A DNA stretch of 64,000 nucleotides, taken from the NCBI GenBank assembly GCA_020152595.1, contig JAIGNY010004603.1, positions 55,001-119,000 on the forward strand, written 5' to 3'. Every line of letters starts with the position of its first letter. The stretch's first letter is position 1. The notes beneath the pieces were generated by a model that made no database searches, was not told the DNA's origin, and was given only the letters and a program-made list of their open reading frames with translations. A program made the translations under genes and the position numbers. The DNA is from Chiridota heheva. Its lineage: Eukaryota; Echinodermata; Holothuroidea; Apodida; Chiridotidae. Of this stretch, positions 62,201 to 64,000 are shown piece after piece.

Positions 62201-63936
62201 CATGTCCCACGTGGCTTTCCACTGTTCCACTTGGCATTCCAACCTGTTCCAAATGGCATCCCACCCCATGTCCCACATGGCATCCCACCCCATGTGCCAC
62301 ATGACATACTATAGGCGCCATAAGAAGTCTCATCCTAGCTGTCAGTCCCTGATTGAACATACTATGTAAGAAAGTGTCAGTTCATATAATAACTTATAGG
62401 CAAATGGCTTGTTGAAATGGAGTGGGACCCCATGTCCCACATGACATCCCATCCCATGGCATTTCACCCTATGTCCCACAAGGCATTCCACCCTGTTCTA
62501 CATGACATCCCAGCCCATGTCCCACATGGCATGCCATCCCATGTCCCACATGGCATCCCACCCCATGTCACACATGACATCCCATAGCCTCCATAAAGTC
62601 TCATCCTAGCTATTAGTCCCTGAATGAGCATATACTATGTATGAAAGTGTCAGTTCATATAATAACTTAGATGCAAATGACTTGTTTAATAAGAAAAAAG
62701 TGTCAAATAATTATGCCTGATATAGCTCTTGGTGTATACCACATGGTATATATTATATCATATTTCCCGCATGGCCCCCATCCATGTCCCACATGGCATC
62801 CCTCCCTATGTCCATATGCAAGTCACATCATGTCACACTCCCTGACTGAGCATAATAAATAAAAAAGCCTGGTCAGTTCATATACTGTAGCAACTTTATG
62901 CAAATGAACACAATAAGAGTTTAATGCCTGATACAACTGTTGGTACCCAAACATTTTGAGGAATTTTAGGGATTTTAAATCTCCAGTGCTATGAGAGAGA
63001 GGTTCGAGGATCTCTGAAGATTATTGGAAATTTATATCATTTTACAGTTATCTTCTACGGAAATATCAAATGTTTTGTAGACACTTTAAGGAAACTCGTC
63101 AATCTGTCTTAAGTGTCTCTGAAAAACTTTAAAATTTTGTAAGGAAATTCTAACCTTCCATAAGGATATCTGAAGAAACTTATACATTTTTCTGAGAAAC
63201 TCTGAAGAAACTTTAACATTTTCTTAGGAACTCTCAAAAAACTTTTATTTCTGAGGAAATCTCAGGAAAAACTGTGGCCAGCCAGATGGACGGACGAAAT
63301 CGCCATTACATAGGTTCGCATTATGCTTCGCATGCGCACTAAAAATGAAGAAGATACCCATTTCTGTTTGATGCTGACTAGCGAATGGTCAAGTTCAGAA
63401 ACTATATGTCACGACCAATTGTTCTTTTTGTTTTGGAATATTAACACAAAATGAAGGACATATTTTTTAATTTTACTAAGTGCATAGGTGCGCCTTTCCA
63501 TTAACAATTTGTATGCAATGAAACTGAACGTTATATATCAAGTCCTAGACATTCAAAGCCCTGTAGATTTAATGGCCAATATGATTTTGCTGGTAGGTGG
63601 ATAGGAAAATTTACATCCATTTCTCAACAGCTAAGATCATAGGTTATATATAGAGGTCCACCGCAGTGTGATAAACCTGTTGGGAAAGAAGAACCACCGG
63701 GTATCAGGCACAGGACCATTAATTTTCCAAGCTGATGTTATGACCACTTGACCACAGAAGTCTGATTTTGAAGACTCAAAACGCTTTAGTATGCCCAATC
63801 TAATTTAGCATGATAGTACGTTTCTTTGAATTTATAATTTTAAAATGAGCTAAACTGTATGCAATTATTCATACAGTAAAAGAAAATCCATTCTTTACAA
63901 CACTTTTTAACTTACCCCGATGACTAGCGCCCTCAG
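15535..63936 (-). CDS. HORMA-domain meiotic axis protein with PHD finger and winged helix (Hop1/HORMAD type), 16 visible exons, 5' end outside window
   Basis: Proteins of this family coat the meiotic chromosome axis and promote double-strand breaks, homologue bias and checkpoint signalling. Exons, in transcript order: 63916-63936, 60525-60550, 57972-58039, 51825-51976, 49942-50045, 48448-48458, 46327-46474, 43087-43162, 41512-41606, 36454-36570, 34814-34939, 26288-26517, 23423-23578, 21944-22057, 21224-21295, 15535-15639. Joined, they encode the end of a HORMA domain (IESYTFKF, MKLLYYDDVTP, DYEPPGF, PFHI), an acidic linker, a C4HC3 PHD finger, a winged-helix-like region (FARRLGVEMNVALGLVNRLE), a HORMAD1-like VEQLTKKASEL and a basic tail ending in a stop. 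All introns are GT-AG. Phases agree at every junction except exon 2/3 and exon 12/13. Human HORMAD1 has about 92 residues before the first visible exon, so the start is off the right edge. Predicted full length is about 630 residues, against 394 in human HORMAD1 and 605 in yeast Hop1. The identity is firm; single exon borders are inferred by eye. Confidence 0.92.
16505..16945. repeat. Degenerate AAAGGTTTTTAAAGGTTTT simple-type repeat
   Basis: Irregular tandem copies of AAAGGTTTTTAAAGG, interrupted by unique DNA at 16600-16830, inside the last HORMAD intron. Confidence 0.75.
17720..18240 (-). mobile_element. RNase H-bearing LINE, 3' fragment (copy 1)
   Basis: Minus-strand sequence matches the longer copy at 41729-42600, including the 3' end TTTGTTTGATGAGGGC with TTGTGCCTGAGAGGT. 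Frame fragments (HNSIAELFQKKPLDRFISFF) match HNSIAEFFQKNPLDKIISFL of that copy. 5'-truncated and frameshifted. It abuts a plus-strand LINE at 18241. Confidence 0.8.
18241..19140 (+). mobile_element. CR1/L2-like LINE 3' half (decayed ORF2)
   Basis: Translation gives LKLNDTKTEFWI, later HHWLPIQQRINFKILLHVYN, and FVLGPRLWNNIPTAIR with KKALRTHLFPTE before a stop at 18973-18975. This is the usual end of CR1/L2-type reverse transcriptase proteins, with at least two frameshifts. The 3' UTR ends in GAGATGCGCTATATAAATAA and GTGCAAT(AAT)n, the microsatellite tail of this group. Confidence 0.9.
19141..20160 (+). repeat. Chimeric tandem array, about 90-105-bp units
   Basis: Eight or so copies. Each unit joins (i) a segment starting GAGGTTTGCCAGCAGTCACG and continuing to GATGTCAGAG, which is part of the RNase H-bearing LINE (compare 42288-42340), to (ii) the CR1-like LINE tail ATGCGCTATATAAATAAGTG with (AAT)n. 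The first units directly follow the LINE at 18241-19140. A SINE interrupts the array at 19630-19905. Confidence 0.9.
19630..19905 (+). mobile_element. tRNA-derived SINE
   Basis: A polymerase III A box (TGGTGTAGCGG, 641-651 of 19 kb) and B box (GGTTCAATCC, 19685-19694) are about 35 bases apart. A body containing CGAATACGCAGGCGACGACC follows. The body without the head recurs at 40733-40925. It sits inside the chimeric array, at its AAT tract. Confidence 0.85.
20728..20825 (+). mobile_element. tRNA-like SINE head (decayed)
   Basis: TGGCCCACTTGGTTAAGGCC resembles a tRNA D-arm/A box, and GGTTGGACTCCCG a B box, about 55 bases apart. It is too degenerate for a tRNA gene. Confidence 0.5.
21224..21295 (-). 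CDS. HORMAD exon 15 (basic segment)
   Basis: 24 codons encode KRLPVKSAKGREKNPRKRAV and four more residues. The two basic clusters look like a bipartite nuclear localisation signal. The acceptor is ATTTCTCTGTAG and the donor GTAAGT; phases are 0 and 0. Confidence 0.85.
21944..22057 (-). CDS. HORMAD exon 14 (VEQLTKKASELQVS)
   Basis: 38 codons, phase 0 at both ends. VEQLTKKASELQVSRSHDNQ aligns with VEQLVNKTSELDMSESKT of human HORMAD1, so this is orthologous C-terminal tail and not just random linker. The acceptor is TTTTCTGTCCTAG. The donor GTTGGT is weak. Confidence 0.85.
22415..22808. repeat. Dispersed intronic repeat family A, copy 1
   Basis: About 390 bp, from CATGAAGCAGTATCTTTCC to AGAGAAACTTTTCGGCATG. 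Further copies are at 43497-43862 and 57541-57925 (same orientation) and 57171-57371 (inverted, partial). Shared marks are ATCTTATACACACAAATA and ATTAACTCAGGTGTC. The copies are non-coding. Confidence 0.9.
23093..23300. repeat. (AAT)n microsatellite
   Basis: About 200 bases of AAT with single substitutions, then a doubled CCATCATCATCATTTAAATG at 23337-23395. Confidence 0.95.
23423..23578 (-). CDS. HORMAD exon 13 (VHNLFNHFVSRLGKPVNIKK ...)
   Basis: 52 codons, phase 0 at both ends. VHNLFNHFVSRLGKPVNIKK may pack with the winged helix; the rest is charged and helical (TTTQERNEKKAKEMD). The acceptor is CAGTTGTTAG and the donor GTATGG. Exon 12 leaves two bases, so either a 3n+1 exon lies between 23579 and 26287 or one G is missing at the exon 12 donor (AAAAGG to GTCAGT). 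Confidence 0.82.
23763..24425. repeat. C-rich minisatellite, 15-17-bp unit (CCGCCCCGTCCCACATG)
   Basis: About 40 tandem copies. The left half carries CACATG variants and the right half CACAGG variants. Open frames of up to about 300 codons on both strands arise from the repeat only. It lies in the HORMAD intron between exons 12 and 13. Confidence 0.97.
24426..24740. repeat. Pyrimidine-rich degenerate repeat
   Basis: A CCATCC/CATTCACCTAC-type low-complexity continuation of the minisatellite, with no regular unit. Confidence 0.6.
25570..26178. mobile_element. MITE-like element with 25-bp terminal inverted repeats
   Basis: The left end AAAGGAGATATAAAGTCTGA is the inverted match of the right end TCAGACCTTATGTCTCCTTT. 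Both ends are preceded or followed by TTA/TAA, so a TA target is likely. The interior is shared with 6955-7416. No coding capacity. Confidence 0.75.
26288..26517 (-). CDS. HORMAD exon 12 (winged-helix-like domain)
   Basis: 230 nt encode 76 residues from MDDPLKQPTDPYL. Helix-rich LWRRSLHAATEMGRI is followed by IPNFARRLGVEMNVALGLV and NRLEKEGYCKNAAKGK, with the helix-turn-recognition helix-wing pattern of a winged-helix domain, as in the Hop1 central region downstream of its PHD. The acceptor is TTTATTTTAG and the donor GTCAGT. It ends with two bases (AG), which does not fit exon 13 directly. Its first half and its acceptor are the source of the decayed tandem copies at 26600-27545. Confidence 0.88.
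26600..27545 (-). repeat. Decayed tandem copies of the HORMAD winged-helix exon head
   Basis: Four full units and one partial unit, at intervals of about 224 bp (GGTGGCAGCATGGAGGGA at about 26606, 26834, 27057, 27281, 27506). Each contains the intron end, the splice acceptor (ATTTAG-ATGGATGATCC on the minus strand) and the first 110 bases of exon 12, with an extra internal duplication. Frames are broken by shifts and stops, so they are not usable exons as read. Confidence 0.88.
28350..29060 (-). pseudogene. Tyrosine-recombinase-like remnant of the DIRS element
   Basis: Minus-strand frames give CKNRSVSFSLGDVVDYFVGS, then GFRTAIAAIYQGFTNGSTIT and PLERLLKGMF, separated by stops and shifts. The order (V-DYF--L, G-R-AIA--Y, PL--LLKG-F) matches the N-terminal core-binding part of DIRS recombinases. 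The catalytic R-H-R-Y part is not recognisable. Confidence 0.55.
29152..29833 (-). pseudogene. DIRS-type RNase H region, frameshifted
   Basis: Frame 29189-29833 reads VTDTSLTGWGAHLAW, then HINLLELEAVRCALVHLLPQ and LLYTDNTMLVAFL. This is the characteristic DIRS RNase H order (D-S--GWGA, LELLAV--AL, -TDNT). After a frameshift, 29152-29361 continues with DVDLFAFVDNHKLPIFCALT, equal to the usual EVDLFAS--NHKLP-F segment after the RNase H. Retroelement replication function is inferred from family; this copy cannot make an intact protein. Confidence 0.85.
30434..31165 (-). pseudogene. DIRS gag-like remnants
   Basis: Two minus-strand frames, 30941-31165 (MPPKSKPHPPPAW...) and 30434-30841 (135 codons, proline-rich), lie upstream of the RNase H region in the place of gag. 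Sequence alone gives no firm domain. Confidence 0.4.
31200..33345. other. Right interior of the DIRS-like element, no clear gene
   Basis: Contains a GTATGGACCCGT-type short repeat at about 31690-31850 and a short basic plus-strand frame at 32953-33237 (94 codons, KRRGRG...). Neither has a recognised function. Confidence 0.4.
33501..34810. other. Intron sequence with a decayed tRNA-like SINE head
   Basis: AT-rich intron between exons 11 and 12. At 33975-34040, GTACTAGTGGATATAACG and GGTTGAGTCTCACC resemble A and B boxes. The 117-codon plus-strand frame at 33634-33987 shows no recognised domain. Confidence 0.4.
34814..34939 (-). CDS. HORMAD exon 11 (linker between PHD and winged helix)
   Basis: Frame and flanking phases favour 42 codons starting HPCSVKLTQALSDD and continuing through SEEDELSSPTP to a GTAAAG donor. 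The chosen acceptor (GATGACAG) has a weak pyrimidine tract. The better-looking CCTGCAG seven bases further in would break the frame. A 42-nt exon from TTTCAG to GTAATT (MTFNQIAYL...) is also open but looks less like linker. The border is therefore uncertain, but a coding exon here is likely. Confidence 0.6.
35975..36060 (-). repeat. Isolated relic of the winged-helix exon
   Basis: The minus strand gives a frame with ATLKQADVQATFLW, matching VTLQQSDVQATCLW of exon 12, about 9.5 kb upstream of it in the gene. The frame is not continuous with flanking DNA, so it is read as a relic of an old duplication. Confidence 0.7.
36050..36340. repeat. Minisatellite, GATGCCATCCATTCC type
   Basis: About 15 degenerate copies of a 15-30-bp unit with GATGCCATCC and ATACCAACCATTCC. 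It begins directly at the exon 12 relic. Confidence 0.9.
36454..36570 (-). CDS. HORMAD exon 10 (second half of PHD finger)
   Basis: 39 codons encode DDGLMIRCEYCATWQHALC and a segment ending HVCNNCVQ. Combined with exon 9 the ligands follow C-x-C-x11-C-x2-C-x4-H-x2-C-x14-C-x2-C, a standard C4HC3 PHD finger. DDG-MI-C--C--WQH resembles the MLL5/SET3 group of PHD fingers, whose Met and Trp help form a methyl-lysine pocket, so histone H3K4me reading is plausible but inferred. The acceptor is TTTCTCCTAG and the donor GTAATT; phases are 0 and 0. Confidence 0.93.
36735..40010. repeat. 39-bp minisatellite, about 80 copies
   Basis: The unit begins GTAGAGTATGGTACCAGAGA and continues TCTGCAGGCACGTCAACAA. 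It carries KpnI-, BglII- and PstI-type palindromes. Because 39 is 13 codons and no stop is present, both strands stay open: 13-residue repeats VEYGTRDLQARQQ (plus) and LLVDVPADLWYHT (minus), with frames up to 468 codons. Blocks repeat every 429 bp (11 units) between 38.7 and 39.6 kb. It is intronic, between the two halves of the PHD finger. Confidence 0.97.
40540..40700. repeat. Dispersed intronic repeat family B, copy 1
   Basis: GAAATACAGAGGAAAAGTCTGACC with a short inverted pair (ACCTGGTTAGATATCAGGT) recurs at 50430-50590 and 51440-51565. The central ACCTGGTTAT-ACCAGGT is palindromic. Confidence 0.8.
40733..40925 (+). mobile_element. SINE body without tRNA head
   Basis: From CGCCAGTGCACCACAACTGG to CGTCATTGTAATTGTGTGTT, it matches the body of the SINE at 19709-19895. 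The tRNA-like head is missing, so it is 5'-truncated. Confidence 0.85.
41040..41222. repeat. Single copy of the AAATAGCTGAAATCAGCT repeat
   Basis: Matches one unit of the tandem repeat at 56246-56790 and the flank 52155-52249 of the large DNA transposon. Confidence 0.8.
41512..41606 (-). CDS. HORMAD exon 9 (linker and first half of PHD finger, CPCGVNE)
   Basis: 95 nt encode an acidic linker followed by IVVVQCPCGVNE, the first zinc-ligand pair of a PHD finger. The acceptor is TATTTTTAG after a T-rich tract; the donor is GTAAGG. It ends in phase 0 and joins exon 10 at CPCGVNE-DDGLMIRC. The intron between the two halves of the PHD finger (36571-41511) contains the 39-bp minisatellite. Confidence 0.88.
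41729..42600 (-). mobile_element. RNase H-bearing LINE, 3' fragment (copy 2)
   Basis: The minus strand reads FAIFSDSKAVLTSLLNLKW and WIPSHVGIPGNDRADAAAKL, the two best-known parts of the RNase H domain found in I/Jockey-like LINEs. Further down comes a region of the RIGHTHFTHSHLL type, seen before the zinc-knuckle end of these proteins. The 3' end is TTTGTTTGATGAGGGC. Several frameshifts make it non-functional. Confidence 0.88.
42767..43030. repeat. G-rich tandem repeat, about 120-bp unit
   Basis: GGGGAGGGGTGACAAAT-AATAA followed by TATAAACATGGT occurs twice, about 121 bp apart, embedded in GGTTGGGGTGGG tracts. Confidence 0.8.
43087..43162 (-). CDS. HORMAD exon 8 (linker)
   Basis: 76 nt encode VSEEKLSNVEPTTCDKVPTE and five more residues, plus one base. 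It is disordered-type linker with no recognised domain. The acceptor is TTTCTTTCACAG and the donor GTGAGT. Phase in is 0; phase out is 1, completed by AA of exon 9 to give Glu. The exon is supported by its splice sites and by phase agreement on both sides rather than by conservation. Confidence 0.75.
43497..43862. repeat. Dispersed intronic repeat family A, copy 2
   Basis: Same family as 22415-22808, same orientation; ends AGAGAAACTTTTCGGCATG. Confidence 0.88.
44340..45200. mobile_element. Fold-back (long inverted repeat) element
   Basis: The arm including GGATGTTTGCCCCACT and TATGCAGATTTTGTTGC (44738-44840) is repeated inverted at 44960-45055. Both arms match the MITE-like element at 6347-6836, and a further copy lies at 45715-46170. 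The loop holds about 100 bases. Non-coding. Confidence 0.75.
45505..45590 (-). mobile_element. tRNA-derived SINE head
   Basis: The minus strand has TGGTCTAACGACC (A box, 45566-45578) and GGTTCGATTCC (B box, 45524-45534), spaced as in a tRNA. A related, more decayed head is at 63676-63765, sharing TTTTCCAAGCTGAT. Confidence 0.7.
45715..46170. repeat. Copy of the 6347-6836 MITE-like family
   Basis: Shares CCATAGCAACGCGGTAACTA, the CATTGACATTTAGAT block and the TGTTTGCCCCACTTA end with the copies at 6.4 and 44.3 kb. Ends AGAGGTTAATT. Confidence 0.75.
46327..46474 (-). CDS. HORMAD exon 7 (end of HORMA domain and acidic linker)
   Basis: It encodes VKLRMKTDKTQFEL and then an acidic, Ser/Thr-rich linker rich in D, E and Q (DDDEAEDADVQ, then ASTSSTQGQ). 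VKLRMKTDK corresponds to FKVKVTTER at the end of the human HORMA domain. The acceptor is GTGCCAACAG, the donor GTATGG, and it ends in phase 0. Two decayed tandem copies of its first part lie just upstream in the gene direction, at about 46610-46669 and 46805-46862. Confidence 0.9.
46605..46870 (-). repeat. Two decayed tandem copies of the HORMAD exon 7 head
   Basis: Each copy has the AG acceptor followed by AGTGAAATTACGAATGGAGA-like sequence and about 60 bases of exon. Acceptor borders are at 46669 and 46862, at steps of about 195 bp from the real exon border 46474. The nearer copy has an in-frame stop (TAG, 46636-46638). The farther one is open over VKLRLETDETQFE but lacks the rest of the exon and a donor. 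Confidence 0.85.
47990..48345. repeat. Dispersed repeat family C, copy 1
   Basis: From CCAATTTTCTCAAAATCAGG to TGATGGACCATTTCTCC. A second copy is at 50790-51125, same orientation. Non-coding. It lies close to the microexon but does not overlap it. Confidence 0.85.
48448..48458 (-). CDS. HORMAD exon 6, 11-nt microexon encoding PFHI
   Basis: The minus strand reads AG, then CCTTTCCACAT, then GTAAGA. The 11 bases give P-F-H plus AT. The A that begins the next exon completes Ile, so the join reads VAT-PFHI-VKLRMKTDK, against VSTPFHIFKVKVTTER in human HORMAD1. Exon 5 ends in phase 0 and exon 7 starts with one base, so an exon of 3n+2 nt was required here. This segment meets the length, phase, sequence and splice-site demands at once. 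The acceptor pyrimidine tract is weak, as is common for microexons. Confidence 0.8.
49475..49835. repeat. Minisatellite, 23-25-bp unit (GTAAGGATGCCGGGTACCTG)
   Basis: About 14 copies, each with GGGTACC or GGTACC. It ends about 105 bases from the donor of HORMAD exon 5. Open minus-strand frames of up to 135 codons come from the repeat. Confidence 0.93.
49942..50045 (-). CDS. HORMAD exon 5 (TPTDYEPPGF ... IKIGDVAT)
   Basis: 104 nt encode 34 full codons. TPTDYEPPGF and EEPMNIKIGDVAT match TPPDYQPPGF and GEPMYLNVGEVST of human HORMAD1. The acceptor is TGGTTTCTAG and the donor GTAAGA. It ends in phase 0, so the conserved PFHI that should follow must come from another exon; it is supplied by the 11-nt microexon at 48448-48458. 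Confidence 0.94.
50430..50590. repeat. Dispersed repeat family B, copy 2
   Basis: Same order as 40540-40700, with a TATACCAGGTCGGGTCTGAC block. Confidence 0.8.
50790..51125. repeat. Dispersed repeat family C, copy 2
   Basis: Matches 47990-48345 over its full length, with small deletions. Confidence 0.85.
51566..51810 (-). mobile_element. RNase H-bearing LINE, 3' end (copy 3)
   Basis: TTTGTTTGATGAGGGCTTAA, TTGTGCCTGAGAGGTTAGAT and AGGGAAGCATGATGAAGGAA match copies 1 and 2. It ends 14 bases from the donor of HORMAD exon 4. Confidence 0.85.
51825..51976 (-). CDS. HORMAD exon 4 (HORMA core, LLPDDVMMTMKLLYYDD)
   Basis: 152 nt encode 50 residues from NEKKIAGAKTEAETRKATLH to MTMKLLYYDD. This matches the human segment running through NLGPLPNDVCLTMKLFYYDE, including the P-D/N-D-V and MKL-YYD landmarks. 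The acceptor is CCTCTTGTAG and the donor GTAAGC. Phase in is 2 (completes AG+A = R); phase out is 1 (G, completed as GTC = V). Immediately downstream (51566-51810) lies a LINE 3' fragment. Confidence 0.93.
52155..52249. repeat. Left remnant of the AAATAGCTGAAATCAGCT repeat
   Basis: Continues across the transposon into 56246 onward; the transposon interrupted one unit. Confidence 0.85.
52250..56245 (-). mobile_element. Academ-like DNA transposon, 3,996 bp, with about 300-bp inverted ends and TAG target duplication
   Basis: The left end TAGTGGGGCGGATATGT is the exact inverse of the right end ACATATCCGCCCCACTA. Similarity continues for about 300 bases (GCACTTCTGGATAGAAGC; GGTCAAGAAATCCAATAAAA; AAAATGGCCGCCA), with one indel. 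TAG flanks both sides (52247-52249 and 56246-56248). Removing one copy restores GAAAC-TAG-CTTGAAAAATAG, the repeat the element is inserted in. The left end holds extra diverged copies of the CAAAATGGCCG subrepeat at 52500-52820. The interior encodes one decayed minus-strand protein with an XPG/FEN-like nuclease motif set. Three-base duplications and an XPG-like nuclease are what I recall for Academ elements; the class is inferred, the borders are seen. Confidence 0.82.
53065..55846 (-). pseudogene. Academ-like transposon protein with FEN/XPG-like nuclease motifs, frameshifted
   Basis: Reading on the minus strand, pieces follow in order: 55809-55624 (ITVRVNPGQIPLLTVDQPLY), 55578-55510 (MGGLHIEMAMLKVIGDWLDG), 55309-54710 (FALDHYHYARWMTVHVRDV; GITENEAALARWMVAGSETA), 54713-54162, 54081-53572 and 53565-53092. 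The fifth holds THEKADTRLLFHA, MIHATDTDVVVIAL and AILGCDTVSAFHGIGKRTAW. E/K-A-D, D-T-D and GCD---GIG-K-A parallel the metal-binding and helix-turn-helix parts of FEN1/XPG nucleases (EAEA, D-D, LGCDY--GIPGIG-KRA). A single stop separates the fifth and sixth pieces. The C-terminus is Cys-rich (LLKCGCKKSCTK, then a shifted frame with CTQLCFCSGQCSRE and stop). Large proteins of this type are common and unannotated in invertebrate genomes. This copy is broken by at least four shifts or stops. Confidence 0.75.
56246..56790. repeat. Tandem repeat, about 110-125-bp unit
   Basis: Four to five units, each with ATCAATTTTCTTATCAAAAT, TAGCTAAGTATTGTCAATT and AAAATAGCTGAAATCAGCTA. The unit also occurs singly at 41040-41222. 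Confidence 0.9.
57171..57371. repeat. Family A repeat, inverted partial copy
   Basis: The inverse of the middle of 57541-57925; the pair can fold into a hairpin with about 200-base arms and about 300-base loop. Confidence 0.85.
57541..57925. repeat. Family A repeat, copy 3
   Basis: Runs from CATGAAGCAATATCTTTCC to AGAAATGTTTAGGCATG, 50 bases from the HORMAD exon 3 donor. Confidence 0.88.
57972..58039 (-). CDS. HORMAD exon 3 (TVIESYTFKFSYIGDEAAID)
   Basis: The exon encodes 22 residues plus AG, beginning TVIESYTFKFSY, the HORMA beta-strand matching TISECYQFKFKY in human HORMAD1. The acceptor is TTTGTTTCAG and the donor GTTAGT. The overhang AG is completed by A of the next exon to give Arg. 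The 84-bp minisatellite starts about 100 bases upstream in the transcript direction, in the preceding intron. Confidence 0.9.
58140..59310. repeat. 84-bp higher-order minisatellite
   Basis: Basic unit AAGATCCAAGAAATACCCCAC (about 20 bp; also ATGAAATACCCCAC and AGGAAATACCCCAC), combined with ATATATCCAAAGATACTACA and CAAGACCTATGAGGTCCCTG into 84-bp units of 28 codons. About ten units; the right part is irregular. Open frames on both strands (up to 176 codons) are repeat artefacts. Confidence 0.95.
59455..59530 (-). mobile_element. tRNA-derived SINE head
   Basis: The minus strand has TGCAGTGGTTAGTG (A box, 59500-59513) and GGTTTGAACACC (B box, 59461-59472). Mismatches in the arms argue against a working tRNA gene. 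Confidence 0.6.
59531..60520. other. Intron, nothing recognised
   Basis: AT-rich intron DNA between HORMAD exons 2 and 3; a short 62-codon frame at 59908-60096 has no recognised content. Confidence 0.5.
60525..60550 (-). CDS. HORMAD exon 2 (26 nt, IYVDPDDP)
   Basis: It encodes IYVDPDDP followed by two bases (AT), matching VYTNPEDP of human HORMAD1. The acceptor is TTTTTTGTCAG and the donor is GTAAGT. With 26 nt it leaves a two-base overhang, but the next recognised exon begins in phase 0 at TVIESY. One G before GTAAGT would restore the frame and place one residue between P and T, as in the human protein. A lost base in the assembly or an unseen microexon are the two explanations. Confidence 0.82.
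60560..61375. other. Intron, nothing recognised
   Basis: AT-rich DNA between HORMAD exons 1 and 2; no repeat family shared with the rest of the window was noticed. Confidence 0.5.
61380..62830. repeat. Minisatellite, about 24-28-bp unit (CATCCCACCCCATGTCCCACATGG)
   Basis: Many degenerate copies of ATGTCCCACATGGCATCCCA. A spacer with TCTCATCCTAGCT and AGTGTCAGTTCATATAATAA follows blocks at 62320-62410 and 62590-62690, and in weaker form at 62825-62940, showing a higher-order unit of roughly 270 bp. Intronic, between HORMAD exons 1 and 2. Confidence 0.93.
62945..63280. repeat. Degenerate GAAACTTTAACATTTTC-type repeat
   Basis: Loose 30-40-bp tandem copies with CTGAAGAAACTT and AGGAAACTC, then a GGACGGACGAAATCG patch. 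Confidence 0.6.
63676..63765 (-). mobile_element. Decayed tRNA-derived SINE head
   Basis: The minus strand reads TCTGTGGTCAAGTGGTCATA with ATCAGCTTGGAAAA, related to 45505-45590. The B box is eroded. It lies about 150 bases from the donor of the first visible HORMAD exon. Confidence 0.5.
63916..63936 (-). CDS. HORMAD exon 1 of those visible (21 nt, LRALVIG)
   Basis: This microexon encodes LRALVIG, which aligns with LRMVVLA in the HORMA domain of human HORMAD1. The acceptor is preceded by a long pyrimidine tract ending TTTCTTTCTTAG, and the donor is GTAAGT. It starts and ends in phase 0 and runs into IYVDPDDP in the next exon. Earlier exons lie beyond the right edge. Confidence 0.85.
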
Positions 63937-64000
63937 CTAAGAAAGAAAATTGAGAAGAAAACAATAATTAGTTTGTTAAAGATATCCTTTGGCATATTTC

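Overview
This is eukaryotic, animal nuclear DNA. It is AT-rich, dominated by introns and repeats, and contains spliced exons with GT-AG borders, several LINE relics, tRNA-derived SINEs, a DIRS-type element, a large terminal-inverted-repeat DNA transposon and many minisatellites. The mix suggests a marine invertebrate; I cannot name the lineage.

One real host gene is recognisable. It runs on the minus strand from beyond the right edge of the window (first visible exon at 63916-63936) to a stop codon at 15535. Sixteen exons can be read, about 1,620 coding bases or 540 residues. The product is a meiotic HORMA-domain axis protein (HORMAD/Hop1 family). The visible part holds the C-terminal two thirds of the HORMA domain, an acidic linker, a complete PHD finger split over two exons, a winged-helix-like domain, a second linker, a HORMAD1-like segment (VEQL..KASEL) and a basic C-terminus. 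About 90 N-terminal residues lie to the right of the window. The PHD plus winged-helix centre is the arrangement of the chromatin-binding region of yeast Hop1. It is absent from human HORMAD1 and HORMAD2.

Layout from left to right: 1-15534 lies downstream of the gene. It has a (TA)n array inside an inverted repeat, a LINE relic (3.5-4.0 kb), MITE-like repeats (6.3-7.4 kb), a 2.4-kb G-rich minisatellite (9.36-11.76 kb) and an RTE-type LINE relic (14.3-14.5 kb). From 15.5 kb to the right end is the HORMAD gene. Its introns contain LINE fragments and a chimeric tandem array (17.7-20.2 kb), a C-rich 17-mer array (23.8-24.4 kb), a MITE (25.6-26.2 kb), decayed tandem copies of the winged-helix exon (26.6-27.55 kb), a 5.7-kb DIRS-like element (27.8-33.5 kb), a 39-bp minisatellite of about 80 copies (36.7-40.0 kb), an RNase H-bearing LINE fragment (41.7-42.6 kb), a fold-back element (44.3-45.2 kb), two decayed copies of the exon that follows the HORMA domain (46.6-46.9 kb), a 24-bp minisatellite (49.5-49.8 kb), a 3,996-bp Academ-like transposon with a FEN/XPG-like nuclease ORF (52250-56245), an 84-bp minisatellite (58.1-59.3 kb) and a CATCCCA-type array (61.4-62.8 kb).

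The most useful results are the Hop1-type architecture of an animal HORMAD, an 11-nt microexon (48448-48458) that repairs the reading phase and supplies the conserved PFHI, independent tandem duplications of exon heads at two places in the same gene, and the nearly complete Academ-like element with its 3-bp target duplication. Two exon junctions do not keep phase. They need RNA evidence or a check for single-base assembly errors.
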